From Lathyrus oleraceus (taxonomy: Eukaryota; Streptophyta; Magnoliopsida; Fabales; Fabaceae), in assembly GCF_024323335.1 (NCBI RefSeq), contig NC_066579.1, forward strand, positions 250,287,575 through 250,351,574: 64,000 bases of DNA. The letters run 5' to 3'. The translations under genes were made by a program, and so were the position numbers. The notes under the pieces are model-generated. The model was not told the origin of the DNA. It saw only the letters and a list, made by a program, of their open reading frames with translations, and searched no databases. Shown in pieces: positions 34,401-46,578 of this stretch. How positions within the stretch are numbered: position 1 is the stretch's first letter; every line of letters starts with the position of its first letter.

Positions 34401-36189
34401 TCCTAAGGCTAATTGGTTCATTAATGACCTTGTGTCAAATGAACCAATAGAAGTATGGATGAGATAGATCAATCCCTTGTGATCTTTTCTTTTAGTGTGT
34501 GGTAGGTTTTATGAGTTTTGTTCATTATACCAAATCTCTAACATGCATTAGCACCTAAATTTTTATTTCCCGACCTCAAATAGTTGTGACTTCTACATAA
34601 GTCCAATTACGATTGTTTAACATAGAGTTAAATTTTGACCATAAAGGTATAACATTCTAGTAAGTGAGATTGTAAGTCTCCCATCTTTCATGGTATTGTA
34701 TGGAAACTTGGCCTTTTTTCCTTCCTTTGAAAGATGTCTTGGTTTAAGGATCCATGCTTGTGAATAGATGGTTGAGTGTTCTCCAAAGAATGACTTAATC
34801 AATTGAAAAGCAAAACTAAACTAACATTTAATTAACTTTGACTAAGATTTGACTAACTCTTATTAATATTGCTTTACTTTCAAGTCATTTACTTTATGCA
34901 ATTTAATTCCAAGTCACTTACCATTCATTGTCATTTACATATCATTTAACTTGTTTATGTTTATGCCATTTTCACTTTGCTCATTTGAGTCATATATTGT
35001 GTTTGTATATATTTGTTTGTGTATTTTGTTTGTGTTTGTGGTCTTAGGACCTTAAAATACCTAATAAACAACAAAAACTCTAAAAAATGCTTGGTGGACT
35101 GTTGGGCTTGATCTGAACTTTTAGACTTAGGATTAGGCAACATTCCATATGCAAAAGGACTTGGCCAATGCCAAGATTTTAAGACCAGGTTATTATGATT
35201 TGAGCCTTCATCTGATGCAAGTATTGGGATCTATTTGAACTCATATGCTACATTCTCTTGATGCCAATTGTTATTTTGATCTTGTGTCTGATGCATTATT
35301 CTGAATTAACCAAGGAATATTTCATCTGATACATGAGAAGACAAAGAATATTGCTAACTATGGAGTTGCTTGCTTGGATAATTGTTTGATTCATAGTTCA
35401 AAGGGAAAATGGATTTTCTATGTGACATTCTTGTCTGTTGGATTGCATCTCATTGGTCAGACTTTTCAAATCTTAACTTTTAATTTTATGCTTAGGATTA
35501 GTCTCTTCATCTCTTCCCATTTCTTAAATTTCAAATTCTCTTCCCCTTTTTCAAAAATCTTCTTTGTTTGCGATTTCAAACTTTGACCCTATTTCAATTA
35601 GAAACTTTGGCCTGATGCCATTGAATTTTCAAACTCTTTTCTTAAATCAAACTTGTAAATAAATCTAATCATATTGACTTAAAATTTCAAAGGACAAAAA
35701 GAACTAACACCAACTCAAACTTGTGGGCCCTTTGTGCCTCTTTTAACTTAAATTTTGATTAAAAGCAACTCACTTATTTTGAAATTGTTACCACGAACTA
35801 CGAGGTTTTGATCTCTCATTTTTATGTTGGTACGTAGGCATCGGTCCGAAGGTCTTGTCAAACTCAAAAATATAATTAACGAATTCTTTTCCCATCCCCA
35901 CACTCCATCTTTCCCAAACATCTTTTATACCAAAAACACATACACACATAAAAAGGGCTCCCTAGGAGTACCTAAGACACTTTGGGTCCTAACACCTTCC
36001 CTCTATGTAACTAACCCCCTTACCCGTAATCTCTAGAATTTTATTAGTTTTGATTTGAAAACTTCTTATCTTTGGGTTTTGTTCGTAATTTTCCCTTTTC
36101 CTTTGGAAACAATAAAAGCATGATGGGAACTATGGTTTTATTGACGTTAAGCTTATCCATAGCTTGATGGTCATGAAGTTACCGCTATA
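31477..36189 (+). repeat. LTR2, family A, between the two spacer copies
   Basis: 4713 bp, the longest family A LTR here, with the canonical start TGTAAGACCCC and a damaged end ACCGCTATA. TATA-like CTATAAGTA at 32992-33000, the CTACG region at 35790-35835 and AATAAA at 36111-36116. From about 32770 onward it resembles LTR1. Upstream of that it aligns with LTR3 and LTR4. It has neither a PPT on its left nor a primer site on its right, so it belongs to no complete element and is best explained as the product of unequal exchange between LTR1 and LTR3. Confidence 0.8.
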
Positions 36190-36606
36190 GTTGGGCTCCC
36201 ACTATATGTTATAGCCGAAAATAAGGTGAATTAAGTGTTTGGGGACGATCCAAATAGCTCTTGGTTTACAAGGTGACGCAAGACGGAGCTCAAAGAGATA
36301 GTGTATCAGGCTCAAAGAATAGGGTATATCACATGAAGTGAATGCAAGTAGAATATGAATGTATCATGGAGATGAATGGGGGAATTCCCTAGGGCAGAAG
36401 GAATAAATAAGTATGCTCGTGGAGGATTTGAACCCTCGTGCCTACGTATTTTGATCGTGCAATGAGAAAATAAGAGCAATCGTATTTCAGCCCACTACGG
36501 CTGAAAGGAAAGGGATATTTGATAGGATTTCCCAGAAGCAAGGAAAATTGCTTAACAAAGCAAGGACATGGAACTAACCAATGATGGTAATCAACCATAA
36601 AGATAG

Positions 36607-37210
36607 ATGAATGCCATAGTCTAAACTAACTACAAGGCAAGGAATAGATTTCAGGAGTCTGAACTCAATTAGGGCAAAGGAACACGATTCCAAAGTTTGA
36701 ACTGTAAGGCAATGAAAGAGGTAGCCAGAGTCTGAACTGAATGGGCTGGATGAATAAATTCCAAAATCGAAACTGTATGGGCGGCATAATATATCAAAGT
36801 TCGTACTGTATGGAGAAAATCAAGGTGGCCAGAGTCTGAACTCAATGAGGCTAGGATGCCAAGATCTGTATCTTATAAGCAAGGAATAAAGCCAAAGTTT
36901 TTACTCCATAGGATGGAAGAGGTTGTCAAGGTTTGCACCTTAAGGGCAAGAAACAAAATCATAGTTTGTACTTTATGGGCCAAATGCAAAGCCAGAGTAT
37001 GTACTCCATGGGCCGAATGCCAAGGTCTGCACCTTATGGGCAAGGAATAAAAGATGCCACAGTCTGAACTATGTGGGCGAGATGCCAAGGTCTGTACCTC
37101 ATAGGCAAAGAAAAAAAGCTAGAGTTTGTACTCTATAGGCTGAAGGAAATTGCCAAGGTCTGCACCTTGAGGGCAAGCAACAAAGTATGCCATAGTCTGA
37201 ACGGATAGGC
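36607..37210. repeat. Degenerate array of units of about 35-40 bp
   Basis: Around 15 imperfect units, each with a core like CCAAGGTCTGCACCTTATGG or GCCAGAGTCTGAACTCAATG followed by GGCnnGGAATAAA. The paralogous array is at 29945-30465. The units are too variable for a young satellite. Confidence 0.75.
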
Positions 37211-38226
37211 AATGCAAGAAGCAATTGATTGAGAAATGGGTATGTGACCCCAAGATAATTATCCAAAGAAATTTATGAACATTAAGGAGGAGGATCTGAT
37301 ACTCAATACAAGAAGAGAGTGATGGTACTTCACTGTTGAAGGAGAATTGATGTGCAATGATACTTTATTATTGAAGTGTTGGATGATTGGTGCTTGCTTG
37401 CAGAAGACTTTCCACTTGCATGATTAAAATTGCACTAAAGCCTATGAATGAGGGAGAGTGCTTTGAATAGCTAGGTCCTACACCTCATACGCAAAGTCAC
37501 TCTAGACAGGAGTTGGCGAAACGCCTTCTTATCACTCCTCATTGCCTAAGCCTCATAGCATGTAACCCTTATCATGATTGACATGTGTTGTTAGAGGCTT
37601 TTGAGTATTGATCTTGATGATGCCATGTTGTTTGTTATATTAAGAAGGCTTGACAATGGTTTGATACGAATTGTGCTAAAGCCTATGAATAAGGGCGAAT
37701 GCTTTGAATAGCTAGGGCATACACCCCACCCCGTACACAAACTCATTCTAGACAAGAGTAGGAGAAACTTTGTCTCATCATTCCTCATTGCTTAAGGCCT
37801 ATAACTTACAATTCGAATCTCCCTTATCAATTGTTGATACCTTTGTTGTGCTTGAGAAGTAGTCCACTTTACTAGCTATGCTTGACTGATGTTGACTTTG
37901 AAGCCTTGATCTTATATTTAAACCTTGAAGTCTTGAGCTCCAGAGATTCAGCATATCCACAATAGCTTAAGCGTAATAAACTTGCCATATCAAGTGATCA
38001 ATAGTCTTTTGATCACTTGAATAGGCTTAGGGCTTACAACACAATTACAAAGGATTTGGTTGGAATATGGATTGCATTAGCATCATGCTGGTAGGTTCAA
38101 ACAATTTTGAGACTTCCTGTCAAGTTCTCTTATTAGCAATATTTTGCTTAAATTAATTTGTGAAATGAAGTTATGTCCATCCCTAAGTGTTAATAAGGAT
38201 TTTTCAATAACATAATTTATCATGTT

Positions 38227-38231
38227 CTAAC
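38227..38231. repeat. Target site duplication of A2, left copy (CTAAC)
   Basis: CTAAC before LTR3 and again at 58001-58005 after LTR4. The corresponding bases before LTR2 are CTAAA, one change away. Confidence 0.85.
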
Positions 38232-39731
38232 TATAAGACCCCAATTTTGACCCTAAGATCCTTCATGTTATCTCATCATATGCATTGGCTTTGGGATCAC
38301 ACCTTGGCATCCTCCTTACCCCTCATTCATTGGGTTTGCATTGGGAGAAATCACCAAGCACAAATGATTGTATCATACTTTGTTTTTAATTATTTACAAA
38401 CCAAAATGCCAAAAATATGTCAATATATAGTTTGTTACTTTTCTAGGTAGTGTGTGTGTTCACCCATGCTCCATCAAGCTCATATCTAAGGTTTAAGACC
38501 CTTAATGCAAGGAGACTAATTAAGAGATGGTTTAAATTGGTGATAGACATCATATATGGATCTCCATGATCTTCACATATCATTTTGATCAAGAATTCAT
38601 CAAGAGTTTGAAGCTTGTTTGCCTTGGAAGTCCTAATTCATCTGGGTATCTTGTGTGACTTCCTCAACACGTTTCTTCATCAGTTGATCAAATATTTCAA
38701 TGGAGACTTCATCTTACACATATATTAACATCCATGAGTCCCAAATATCAATAGAATATCAAGTTTGCAAGTTTGTTCATGGTGGTTGACCAGAGAAAGT
38801 CAACTAGTCAAAATTGGGATTCCCTAGACCCTATCTCCTACAATTTTTGTCATATGAAAATGATTAAAAAACGTTACTCCTTATGAAATTAAAAACAACT
38901 TTCATGTTTAAGTCAAGAGCGTTTTTTTGCTTGGAAAATCATTTTTTATGATGAAAGATTAATGTCATTTTGTCTGAACCCTAGTTAGGAGGTAAACTTC
39001 CAAGGACCATAACTTTCTCAATTTGTATGAGATGAAATCCACTAAAGTTCCATGATTAATTTAAATATGTCCTTTTCAAATTTTATGTTTGTAATAAGTT
39101 CAAATTCAACTTGAAAATGCATGTGCCAGGAGGAAACATTATAGGTCATTTGGGGTCATTACCATTAAACAAGTGATTTTCCTTAACTTCTAAAATTCAT
39201 AACTCCTTCATTCCAAATCCAAATAAGGTCAAATTTGTGACCAAATTGAAGAGGTTTTAAAGAGCTACAAATATTATGAAGGAACGTTTTCCATTTGAAG
39301 TCCATAAAAAAAGTTATTCAAGATGGAAGAAATGAACATTTGACTTGGTACTTAGAAAATTTCCAAATATGTTTGATTTTCCAAACTTCCACCTCAAAAT
39401 TCATCATGATCCAAGCTTCAAATGAAAAAGTGTTAAATATGAAAGTTGTTCCCCTTGATCTCACCTTTCTAAAAAGTCAAAGATCATCTCATTTGGATCA
39501 ATAAATGAAGGTCTTGCGCATGGGTTCTTTTCAAAGGTCCAGTTGGATGAATCTCACCTTCACATTTCAATTTCAAATGCATGGCCACATGACATAATTT
39601 CAGCATTGAACTCAAGTAATTTTGGACCTGAATACATCAATTGACGGGCCTATCACACGCCCATGCAAGCATGCAAGGCATATTGCTAAATTTGGAAAAT
39701 TTTTGAAGTGTGAGGAAATGAATTGCATTGG

Positions 39732-39740
39732 CTATAAATA
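39732..39740 (+). promoter_or_regulatory. TATA box of A2 5' LTR
   Basis: CTATAAATA in the context TTGGCTATAAATACAA, about 1.5 kb into the LTR. LTR4 has the same box at 54930-54938. Transcription probably starts about 30 nt downstream, giving a leader of about 2.7 kb within the LTR. Confidence 0.7.
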
Positions 39741-42069
39741 CAACCCTCATGGCTCAGAATTGAGGACCTCATGCCCAAGCTTTGAACCTGCAATCCAAAC
39801 CCTCACCATTAAAGGATAATCTCGAAGGTTTTTATTTGAAAATCGAGCTTCAAATATCATTCTGGTTTGAGATTGAAACTCTAAGAGTTCAAGCTTTTCT
39901 TTGGTCCAATTCACCTCCTACAAGCTTTTGAAGCTCCTTCAAAGGTGATTTTTTAGAATTTTCATCTCTTCGATTCTCACTCAATTCTTCACTATTCTTT
40001 GTGATTTTTGGTTGGCTGAAGTCCTACCAATGTAGGCAACAAGATTGAGTTGCTTTTAGGTCAAATCGAAGCAACTCAGTTCATGATCCTCAAAATTCAA
40101 ATCCCTATATCTCTTGATATACTTGGGATCGGAGAAAATTGAGGCTAGATTCGAGCTCCTGAGCATATTTTTAATTGTTTAAAAATACTTATGACTTTTC
40201 AAAAATCATGATTTTTTTTGTCTAAGGTCCTTTGAACCTAGGATAAATCTCTTGGCCATTTATTTGGTGTTTTGAAGAGGTTTTAGGTTTTGACCAAATT
40301 ATATTGTATTTTAATGCATTTTTAATTTGATTTTTAAATGATTAAATGTGTAAAAATTATGTTGAGCTATTTTTATGGTCTTTTGATGTTTGACTATTTG
40401 TTTGGGCATTGGTCAAGGTTGATTTGACTTTTGTTGGATTAAAATCATTGGATTTAGGGGATTGGTGAAATATACATTTCATCTCCCAAAATGAATGAAT
40501 GATCTTAATTTGATAAAATTCCTCCCATGACCAATTTGTGTTTCTCTCACTCCCCTCCCTCTCCATTTTCATCCATATTCCTTCTCATTCCTTTCATTGA
40601 CTAATGAAATCTCTAATGTCTTAAGGCTAATTGGTTCATCAATGACCTTGTGTCAGATGAACCAATAAAAGTATACATGAGATAGGTCCATCCTTCTTGA
40701 TATTTTCTTTTAGTGTGTGGTATGTTTTAGGAGTTTGGTTCATCATACCAAATCTCTAACATGCATTAACACCTAAATTTTTATTGCCTGACCTAAGATA
40801 GTTGTGACTTCTACATAAGTCCAATTATGATTTGCTTAACATAAAGCTAAATTTGACCCTAAAGGCATAGCATTCTAGTAAGTGAGATTGTAAGTCTCCC
40901 ACCCTTCATGGTAATGTATGGAAACTTGACCTTTTTTCCATCCCATGGAAGATGTCTTGGTTTAAGGATCCATGCTTGTGAATGGGTGGTTGAGTGTTAT
41001 CCAAAGAATGAATTAATCCATTAAAAAACAAAAACACCACTAACACTTGACTAACATTTGACTAACTCTTATTTATATTGCTTTACTTTTAAGTCATTTA
41101 CTTTATGCAACTTAATTTTCAGTCATTTATCATTCATTGCCATTTACATTTCATTTAACTTGTTTATGTTTATGTCATTTTCACTTTGCTCATTTGAGCC
41201 ATATCTTGTGATTGTATATATTTGTTTGTGCATTTTGATTTTATTTGTGGTCTTAGGACTTTAAAATACTTAATAAATAACAAAAAACCCTAAAAAATGT
41301 TTGGTGGACTGTTGTTCTTGATCTGAACTTTTCGACTTAGGATTCGGCAACATTCCCTGTGCAAAAAGGACTTGGCCAATACCAACATTTTGAAACCAAG
41401 TTATTGTAAACTGAACCTTCACCTAATGCAAGCCTTGGGACTCCGTTTGAATTCATTTGTTGCTTTCTCTTGGTGCTAATTGTTATTTTCTTGTGTCTGA
41501 TGCTTTCTTCTGAGTTGATCAAGGAATATTTCATCTGATACATGAGAAGACAAAGAAGACTGCTAGCTATGGAGTTGCTTTCTTGGATATGGCTATATTT
41601 ATTTGATGCCTTGATCTTCATGATGTCTGATATTGCTAATTACTTGTTGATTATTGCTTGATTCAAAGTCCAAAGGGAAAGTGGGTTTTCTATATGACAT
41701 TCTTGTTTGTTGGATTGCATCTCATTGGTCAGATCTTTTCAACTATCAAATTTTAATTTTATGCTTAGGGTAGCCTCTTCATCTCCTCCCACTCCTTAAA
41801 TTTAAAAATCTCTCCCCCTTTTCAAAAAAAATCTTTGCTTGTGATTTCAAACTTAGACCGTATTTCAAATAGAAACTTTGGCCTTATGCTAATGGATTTT
41901 CAAACTTTTTCTTAAATCAAATTTGTAAATAAACTTAATCATATTGACTAAAAATTTCAAAAAAAAAGACAAAAAGAACTAACAAACCCATTCAATTGTT
42001 TTGGCCCCCTAGTGCCTTTTTATTTAAACTTTTGTTAAAAGCAATTCACCAACTTTGAAATTGTTACCA

Positions 42070-42117
42070 CAAACTACGAGGTTTTGATCCCTCATTTTTA
42101 TGTTGGTACGTAGGCAC
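42070..42117 (+). ncRNA. CTACG nested-stem motif in LTR3
   Basis: ACTACG (42073) and CGTAGG (42109) can pair around a TTGAT segment and a CTCAT/ATG inner stem. The same arrangement occurs in LTR2 and LTR4 and, with different stem sequences, in the B LTRs and in spacer C. Confidence 0.55.
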
Positions 42118-42387
42118 AAGTCTGAAGGTCTTGTCAAACACAAAAATATAATCAATGAATTCTTTTCTCATCCCCACACTCTATTTTTCTCAAACATCAT
42201 TATACCAAAAACACATATACACATAAAAAAGGGTTCCCTAGGAGTACTTATGATACTTTGGGTGCTAACACCTTCCCTCTGTGTAACCAACCCCCTTACC
42301 TGTAATCTATGTCATTTTATTAGTTTTGATTTGAAAACTTCTTATCTTTGGGTTTTATTCGTACTTTTCCCTTTTACCTTTGGAAAC

Positions 42388-42393
42388 AATAAA
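42388..42393 (+). promoter_or_regulatory. Poly(A) signal AATAAA in LTR3
   Basis: AATAAA 73 bp before the LTR end. Also present in LTR1 (10361), LTR2 (36111) and LTR4 (57922). As the only conserved AATAAA near the LTR end, it is a plausible polyadenylation signal. Confidence 0.5.
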
Positions 42394-42475
42394 AGCGCAG
42401 TGGCGACTCTGGTTTTATTAATGTTAAGCTTATCCATAGCTTAGTGATCATGATATTACCGCTACAGAAATTAAG

Positions 42476-42493
42476 TGGAGACTATGCTAGAGA
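42476..42493 (+). promoter_or_regulatory. Damaged primer binding site of A2
   Basis: TGGAGACTATGCTAGAGA, nine bases after LTR3. It matches 14 of 18 positions of the B primer site. Two mismatches are G-to-A and two are C-to-A. Same primer class, decayed by age. Confidence 0.75.
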
Positions 42494-43347
42494 GTAGTCC
42501 TCAGTGGGTTTAGCCTACTTTTTATGTGTATATATTTGTATATTTGATGTTTATATATTTGTTTGTATGATATAATCTGTCTATTGTGCTTGGTGATCTC
42601 TAAGTGGTGAGATAAGTTCTAACCCGAACTTGAGTGCAATTAAGATAGGAGGATGGTATAGTCATGTTCAACTTGTGTGGAGTGGTCCTTAACAAGTTGG
42701 CTTGAGACCCATCTACTCAATGGAGACCCTTTTTGAGTTACTGATGTCACACAAGTTATTTGTGGTTAGGCATTACTTTCTCTGATTTGGGGTCCGAGAA
42801 GCTGAGGACCGTAGAACATTTAACCAAAGTTAGCCTATTTAGGACGTAGTGTGGGGATTGTTTAGGTATAGACCGGATAACAGTTATTACGCGATACTAC
42901 ACTCAGACGAGTTTCTCTTGAGAATATTATGGGTTGATGAGTCAGTCATACTAAATTGTAATATCCAGTAGATGGGATCAAGACTCTGGGAACTCTTTAG
43001 AACATGATCTATAGGTTTTTATCCTTAGTACACTCCTTCGGGATGGTTCTTAACCTGACTCCATGCTCGTGACTCACAATAAAACCTTTGATTCTCGGTT
43101 GATCTGATCAAGTCTCATCAATATCAATGGAACTTGGGTGTTGATAAGGTGAAAACCATAATCCACCAAAATGGATGATTGATCTTGACAATGACTTGAT
43201 CCATACCTTGACCTTTATTTGTGTTTTCCTTGTGTGTGATCCCTTGTTTGTGATTGTTGCATTCATGCATACATGCGCACCATAACATTTATCACAGAAA
43301 AATAAATTTCAAGGAATTGAGGTCTTATTTGAAAATATTTTCAGACT
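42494..43347 (+). other. 5' leader of A2
   Basis: About 850 bp without coding similarity between the primer site and ORF1. I see no repeat or motif that I can name. Confidence 0.6.
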
Positions 43348-44792
43348 ATGGATTATGGACGAAGGAGCACTAAGAAGTACAATTTCAGATGTCATGATTT
43401 GAAAGAGCTAAGGAAGTTATCATCCTTTGTATTAGATCCCTTGGACTTCAAGCAATGTCATGGGACGCTCTTGTCTGTGTTATCTTATGGTGTGGCTGAA
43501 GGACTTCTAAGTGTTTTGGTTCAGTTTTATGACCCTCTCTACCGGTGCTTCACTTTTCCTGATTATTAGTTTGTGCCTACGTTAGAGGAGTATGCCCATC
43601 TCTTGGGAATACCCGTATCTGACAAGGTGCCTTTTAGTGGATTAGAGGAGATTCCCATATCTCATATCATAGCTGAAGCTCTTCGTCTGAAGAAATCTGA
43701 GATTGATGCTCATTTGATGAAGAAAGGAGGTATTCTTGGGTTGACTTCTGAGTTCCTCATTAGTAAAGCTACTGTGTTTGCTCAAGCCGGTAGTATGGAT
43801 GCTTTTGAATCCATCTTTGTATTGCTCATCTATGGTCTAGCTTTGTTCCCTAACATTGACAATTTTGTTGATGTTAACACCATTAGAATCTTCTTAATTG
43901 GGAATCTTGTTCCTACTCTGTTGGGTGACATGTATTTTTCTTTGCATTTAAGGAATTCTAAAGGTGGTGGGACTATTGTTTGTTGTGTTCCTCTTCTGTA
44001 CAAGTGGTTTATTTCACACTTTCCTTAGACGCCTTCTTTCTTGGAGAACAAGTAATGTCTATGGTGGTCTTAGAGACTTATGTCTCTCACTAATGATGAT
44101 ATTGTTTGGTATGATTCTATATTGAGTAGTGTGGATATTATTGATAGTTGTGGTGAATTCTCTAATGTGCCTCTCATTAGTACACAAGGAGCAGTCAACT
44201 ACAACCCTGCTTTGGCTCGTCGTCAACTTGGGTTACCCTTAAGAGATAAACCTAATAACACTCATTTAGAGGTCTTTTCTATCAAGAGGGTAAAAATCCC
44301 CAACATTTGAAGTAGAAGATGATACATGCTTGGCATAATGTACATAGGAAAGGAAGATTCGAGCTTGGTCCGTGCAACTATGTAGCTTTGGAAGCTTACA
44401 CTACTTGGGTGAAGTAGAAAGCTTTGGAGATGGAGATGCCTTACGCTTGTGAAAGACCTATGTCTTTGGTTGTGGTTGAGCCATCAAATCTCCCTAACCA
44501 AGATGTAGAGGAGTTGGAAGATTCACTCACCAAGATGAAGCAAGAGACAGATATGTGGGAAGAGCGGTTCCATGCTTTGAGCCAACAACATGAAGAGTTA
44601 CAGCTTGAGTCGAAAGGCAAGGATGAGCTTATTGAACTTCTTGAAGACCGAGCAGTGAAGAGACGGAGAGAGCCAAAGGTTCTACCTTCCTCTAGTATGC
44701 CTCAACCTTCCGGTGCTTGGAATAAGATTGTTGATTATCTTGTCCTTGAGAAGGCTCACCGATACAACACTCACGCTAATCAGCCAAAGATA
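43348..44792 (+). pseudogene. A2 ORF1, the extra Ogre ORF upstream of gag
   Basis: The N-terminal half (43348-44310) reads through FRCHDLKELRKLSS, YDPLYRCFTFPDY, FVPTLEEYAHLLGIPV, SMDAFESIFVLLIYGLALFP and GDMYFSLHLRN. This matches the plant-mobile-domain-like ORF1 typical of Ogre elements; its role in the life cycle is not known. Stops interrupt the frame at 43567-43569 (TAG), 44026-44028 and several points up to 44075, and at 44308. A frameshift near 44310 moves coding to another frame (MIHAWHNVHRKGRFELGPCN), which has a TAG at 44415-44417. The C-terminal part is a strong coiled coil (LTKMKQETDMWEERFHALSQ and on) with a basic patch KRRREP. It now runs into gag without a stop. Confidence 0.85.
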
Positions 44793-46578
44793 ATGGAGCA
44801 TCTAGAGCAAGAGAATAGAGAACTGAAGGATGAGATTTCCAGGCTAACGATGCTGATGGAATCTGTCATTGCTGCGCAAAACCAGTCTTCACCAACTCCT
44901 GGAACTCCTCCCCAGAGGAGTGTCATTTCTGAGGTTCCTACCTCAACTGTTCTTGTTGCTTCCAGCCAATCCGGTCCTTCCATGCCTGCTGGATTCTCTT
45001 GGGGAATGCCATCCAACTTTATGCCTTAAGGGTATGAACCCACTTTTGTTTCTCTGCCGGCATCTAGAACGGTCATGTCAGTACCTCCTCCAGTTGTTCA
45101 CACTCTACCTCGTGTTGAGGACACTATCTATCATTCTTAACCATCTGAGGGTCCAAACGTGTATAAGAAAATGGACGAGATGAAGGATCAGTTCCTCGAA
45201 CTGCGCAAAGAGTTGAAGACTTTAAGGGAAAGGATTTGTATGGGAAGAGTGTTGCTGAGCTCTTCCTAGTGCCTAATGTGAAAATCTCGATGACGTTCAA
45301 GGTACCTAACTTTGAAAAGTAAAAGGGGAACACTTGTCTGCTAAGCCAACTTGTGATGTACGCCAGAAAGATGTCTACTCAAACTGATAAGGATCAATTA
45401 CTGATTCACTACTTCCAAGAAAATTTGACTGGTGCCACTTTGAGATGGTATATGGGTTTAGACAGTGCAAGTATCTGTACTTTCAATGACTTGGGTGAAG
45501 CCATTGTTAAGAAGTACAAGTACAACGTTAATATGGCACCCGATAGAGACCAATCGAGGTCTATGTCTCAGAAGGATAAGGAGATATTCAAAGAGTATGC
45601 CCAGAGATGGAGGGAGTTGGGTGCCCAAATAAGTCCACCATTGGAAGAGAAAGAAATGACGAAGATCTTATTGAAGATGCTAAGTTTGTTTTACTACGAA
45701 CGTATGATTTCCAGTGCCCCCAATGACTTTACCGAAATATGGGGCTGAGGCTAGAAGAAGGGGTTTATGAAGGACGCCTATCTAAAGAAGAAGCATCGTC
45801 TAAGAAAAAGTATGGTGGTAGTTTCACCAAGGGGAAGGAGGGAGAAACTAATTCAGTGTCAGTGAGAAGACAGAGGATGCCTCATGTCAAAAAGAGTTCT
45901 CAACCTCGTCAACATCAACATCAAGTTTCATCAGTGATCCCTGTATATTCCTACAATTCCAACAATCAATTAGTTCTGATTCAGCAACAACAACGTCAAC
46001 AACAACCGCAACAAAGAACCAACTATAACAACAACAATAATAATCAGCAAAGCTTTGAGAGGAATAAGGTCTCCTTTGACCCTATTCCTATGTCATATGC
46101 AGAATTGTACCCATCCTTGGTTCTCAAGAACCTAATTCAACCTAGAAATCCTCCACAAATTCCCGAGCCACTTCCATGGTGGCTCAAACCTGAAATTAAC
46201 TGTGCTTTTCACCAGGGAGCCCCTGGCCATGACATAGAGAACTGCTATTCGTTGAAGTATGAAGTCCAAAAGCTTGTAAAGAGTGGAATGGTGTCCTTTG
46301 AGGACAGAGCATCGAACGTGAAAGCTAATATGTTGCCTGCTCATGGTAATGCTTCAGTCTACATGGTAGATGGTTGTCCTGGTGAGTACAGGGTTTATGA
46401 TGTTTGCCGTATCAGACAATCTTTGGTGGAAATTCATAAAGATATTTGTTTGATATGTGACTGTGAGCATGACCATGATGGTTGTGGGATCTGTAGCGTG
46501 AACCCTCGCAGATGTATTATTGTCAAGAGGAATATTCAAAGGTTGATGGATGAAGGACTTATTCAGATTTTCCTGTAA
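44793..46578 (+). pseudogene. A2 gag
   Basis: Starts at MEHLEQENRELKDEISRL, a coiled-coil gag start common in Ogre elements, then a Pro/Ser-rich stretch. The capsid-like retrotransposon gag domain lies at about 45300-45740 (LLIHYFQENLTGATLRWYMG, then KEYAQRWRELGAQI). A basic Gln/Asn-rich linker follows, then the Zn-binding motif CAFHQGAPGHDIENC near 46201-46245. In-frame stops at 45027-45029 and 45138-45140, a frameshift near 45230, a stop in FEK*KGN near 45318, another frameshift at 45739-45748 and a TAA at 46576-46578. Gag forms the particle and binds genomic RNA. No intact product is possible here. Confidence 0.9.

Larger units (their letters stand above)
36190..38231 (-). repeat. Spacer copy 2, uninterrupted (LTR C fragment)
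   Basis: 2042 bp, homologous to 10440-10959 plus 29930-31476. It holds the CTACG stem motif near 36441-36487 (minus orientation), the TAAGG empty site at 36705-36709, the GCCAGAGTCTGAACT array at 36607-37210 and the doubled block of about 130 bp (37427-37560, 37674-37803). It ends TTCTAAC, whose last five bases are the A2 target duplication. No convincing gene. Confidence 0.7.
38232..42466 (+). repeat. LTR3: 5' LTR of A2
   Basis: 4235 bp from TATAAGACCCC to GCTACA. TATA box at 39732-39740, CTACG region 42070-42117, the conserved 42-nt block from 42260, AATAAA 42388-42393 and a primer-site core TGGCGACTCTG at 42401-42411. It lacks several hundred bases present in LTR1, LTR2 and LTR4. The joint is near 40160-40170, where GAGCAT and GTGCATATTT give a short microhomology. 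The lost part includes the GC-rich patch with the CCGGAG hairpin. Confidence 0.92.
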
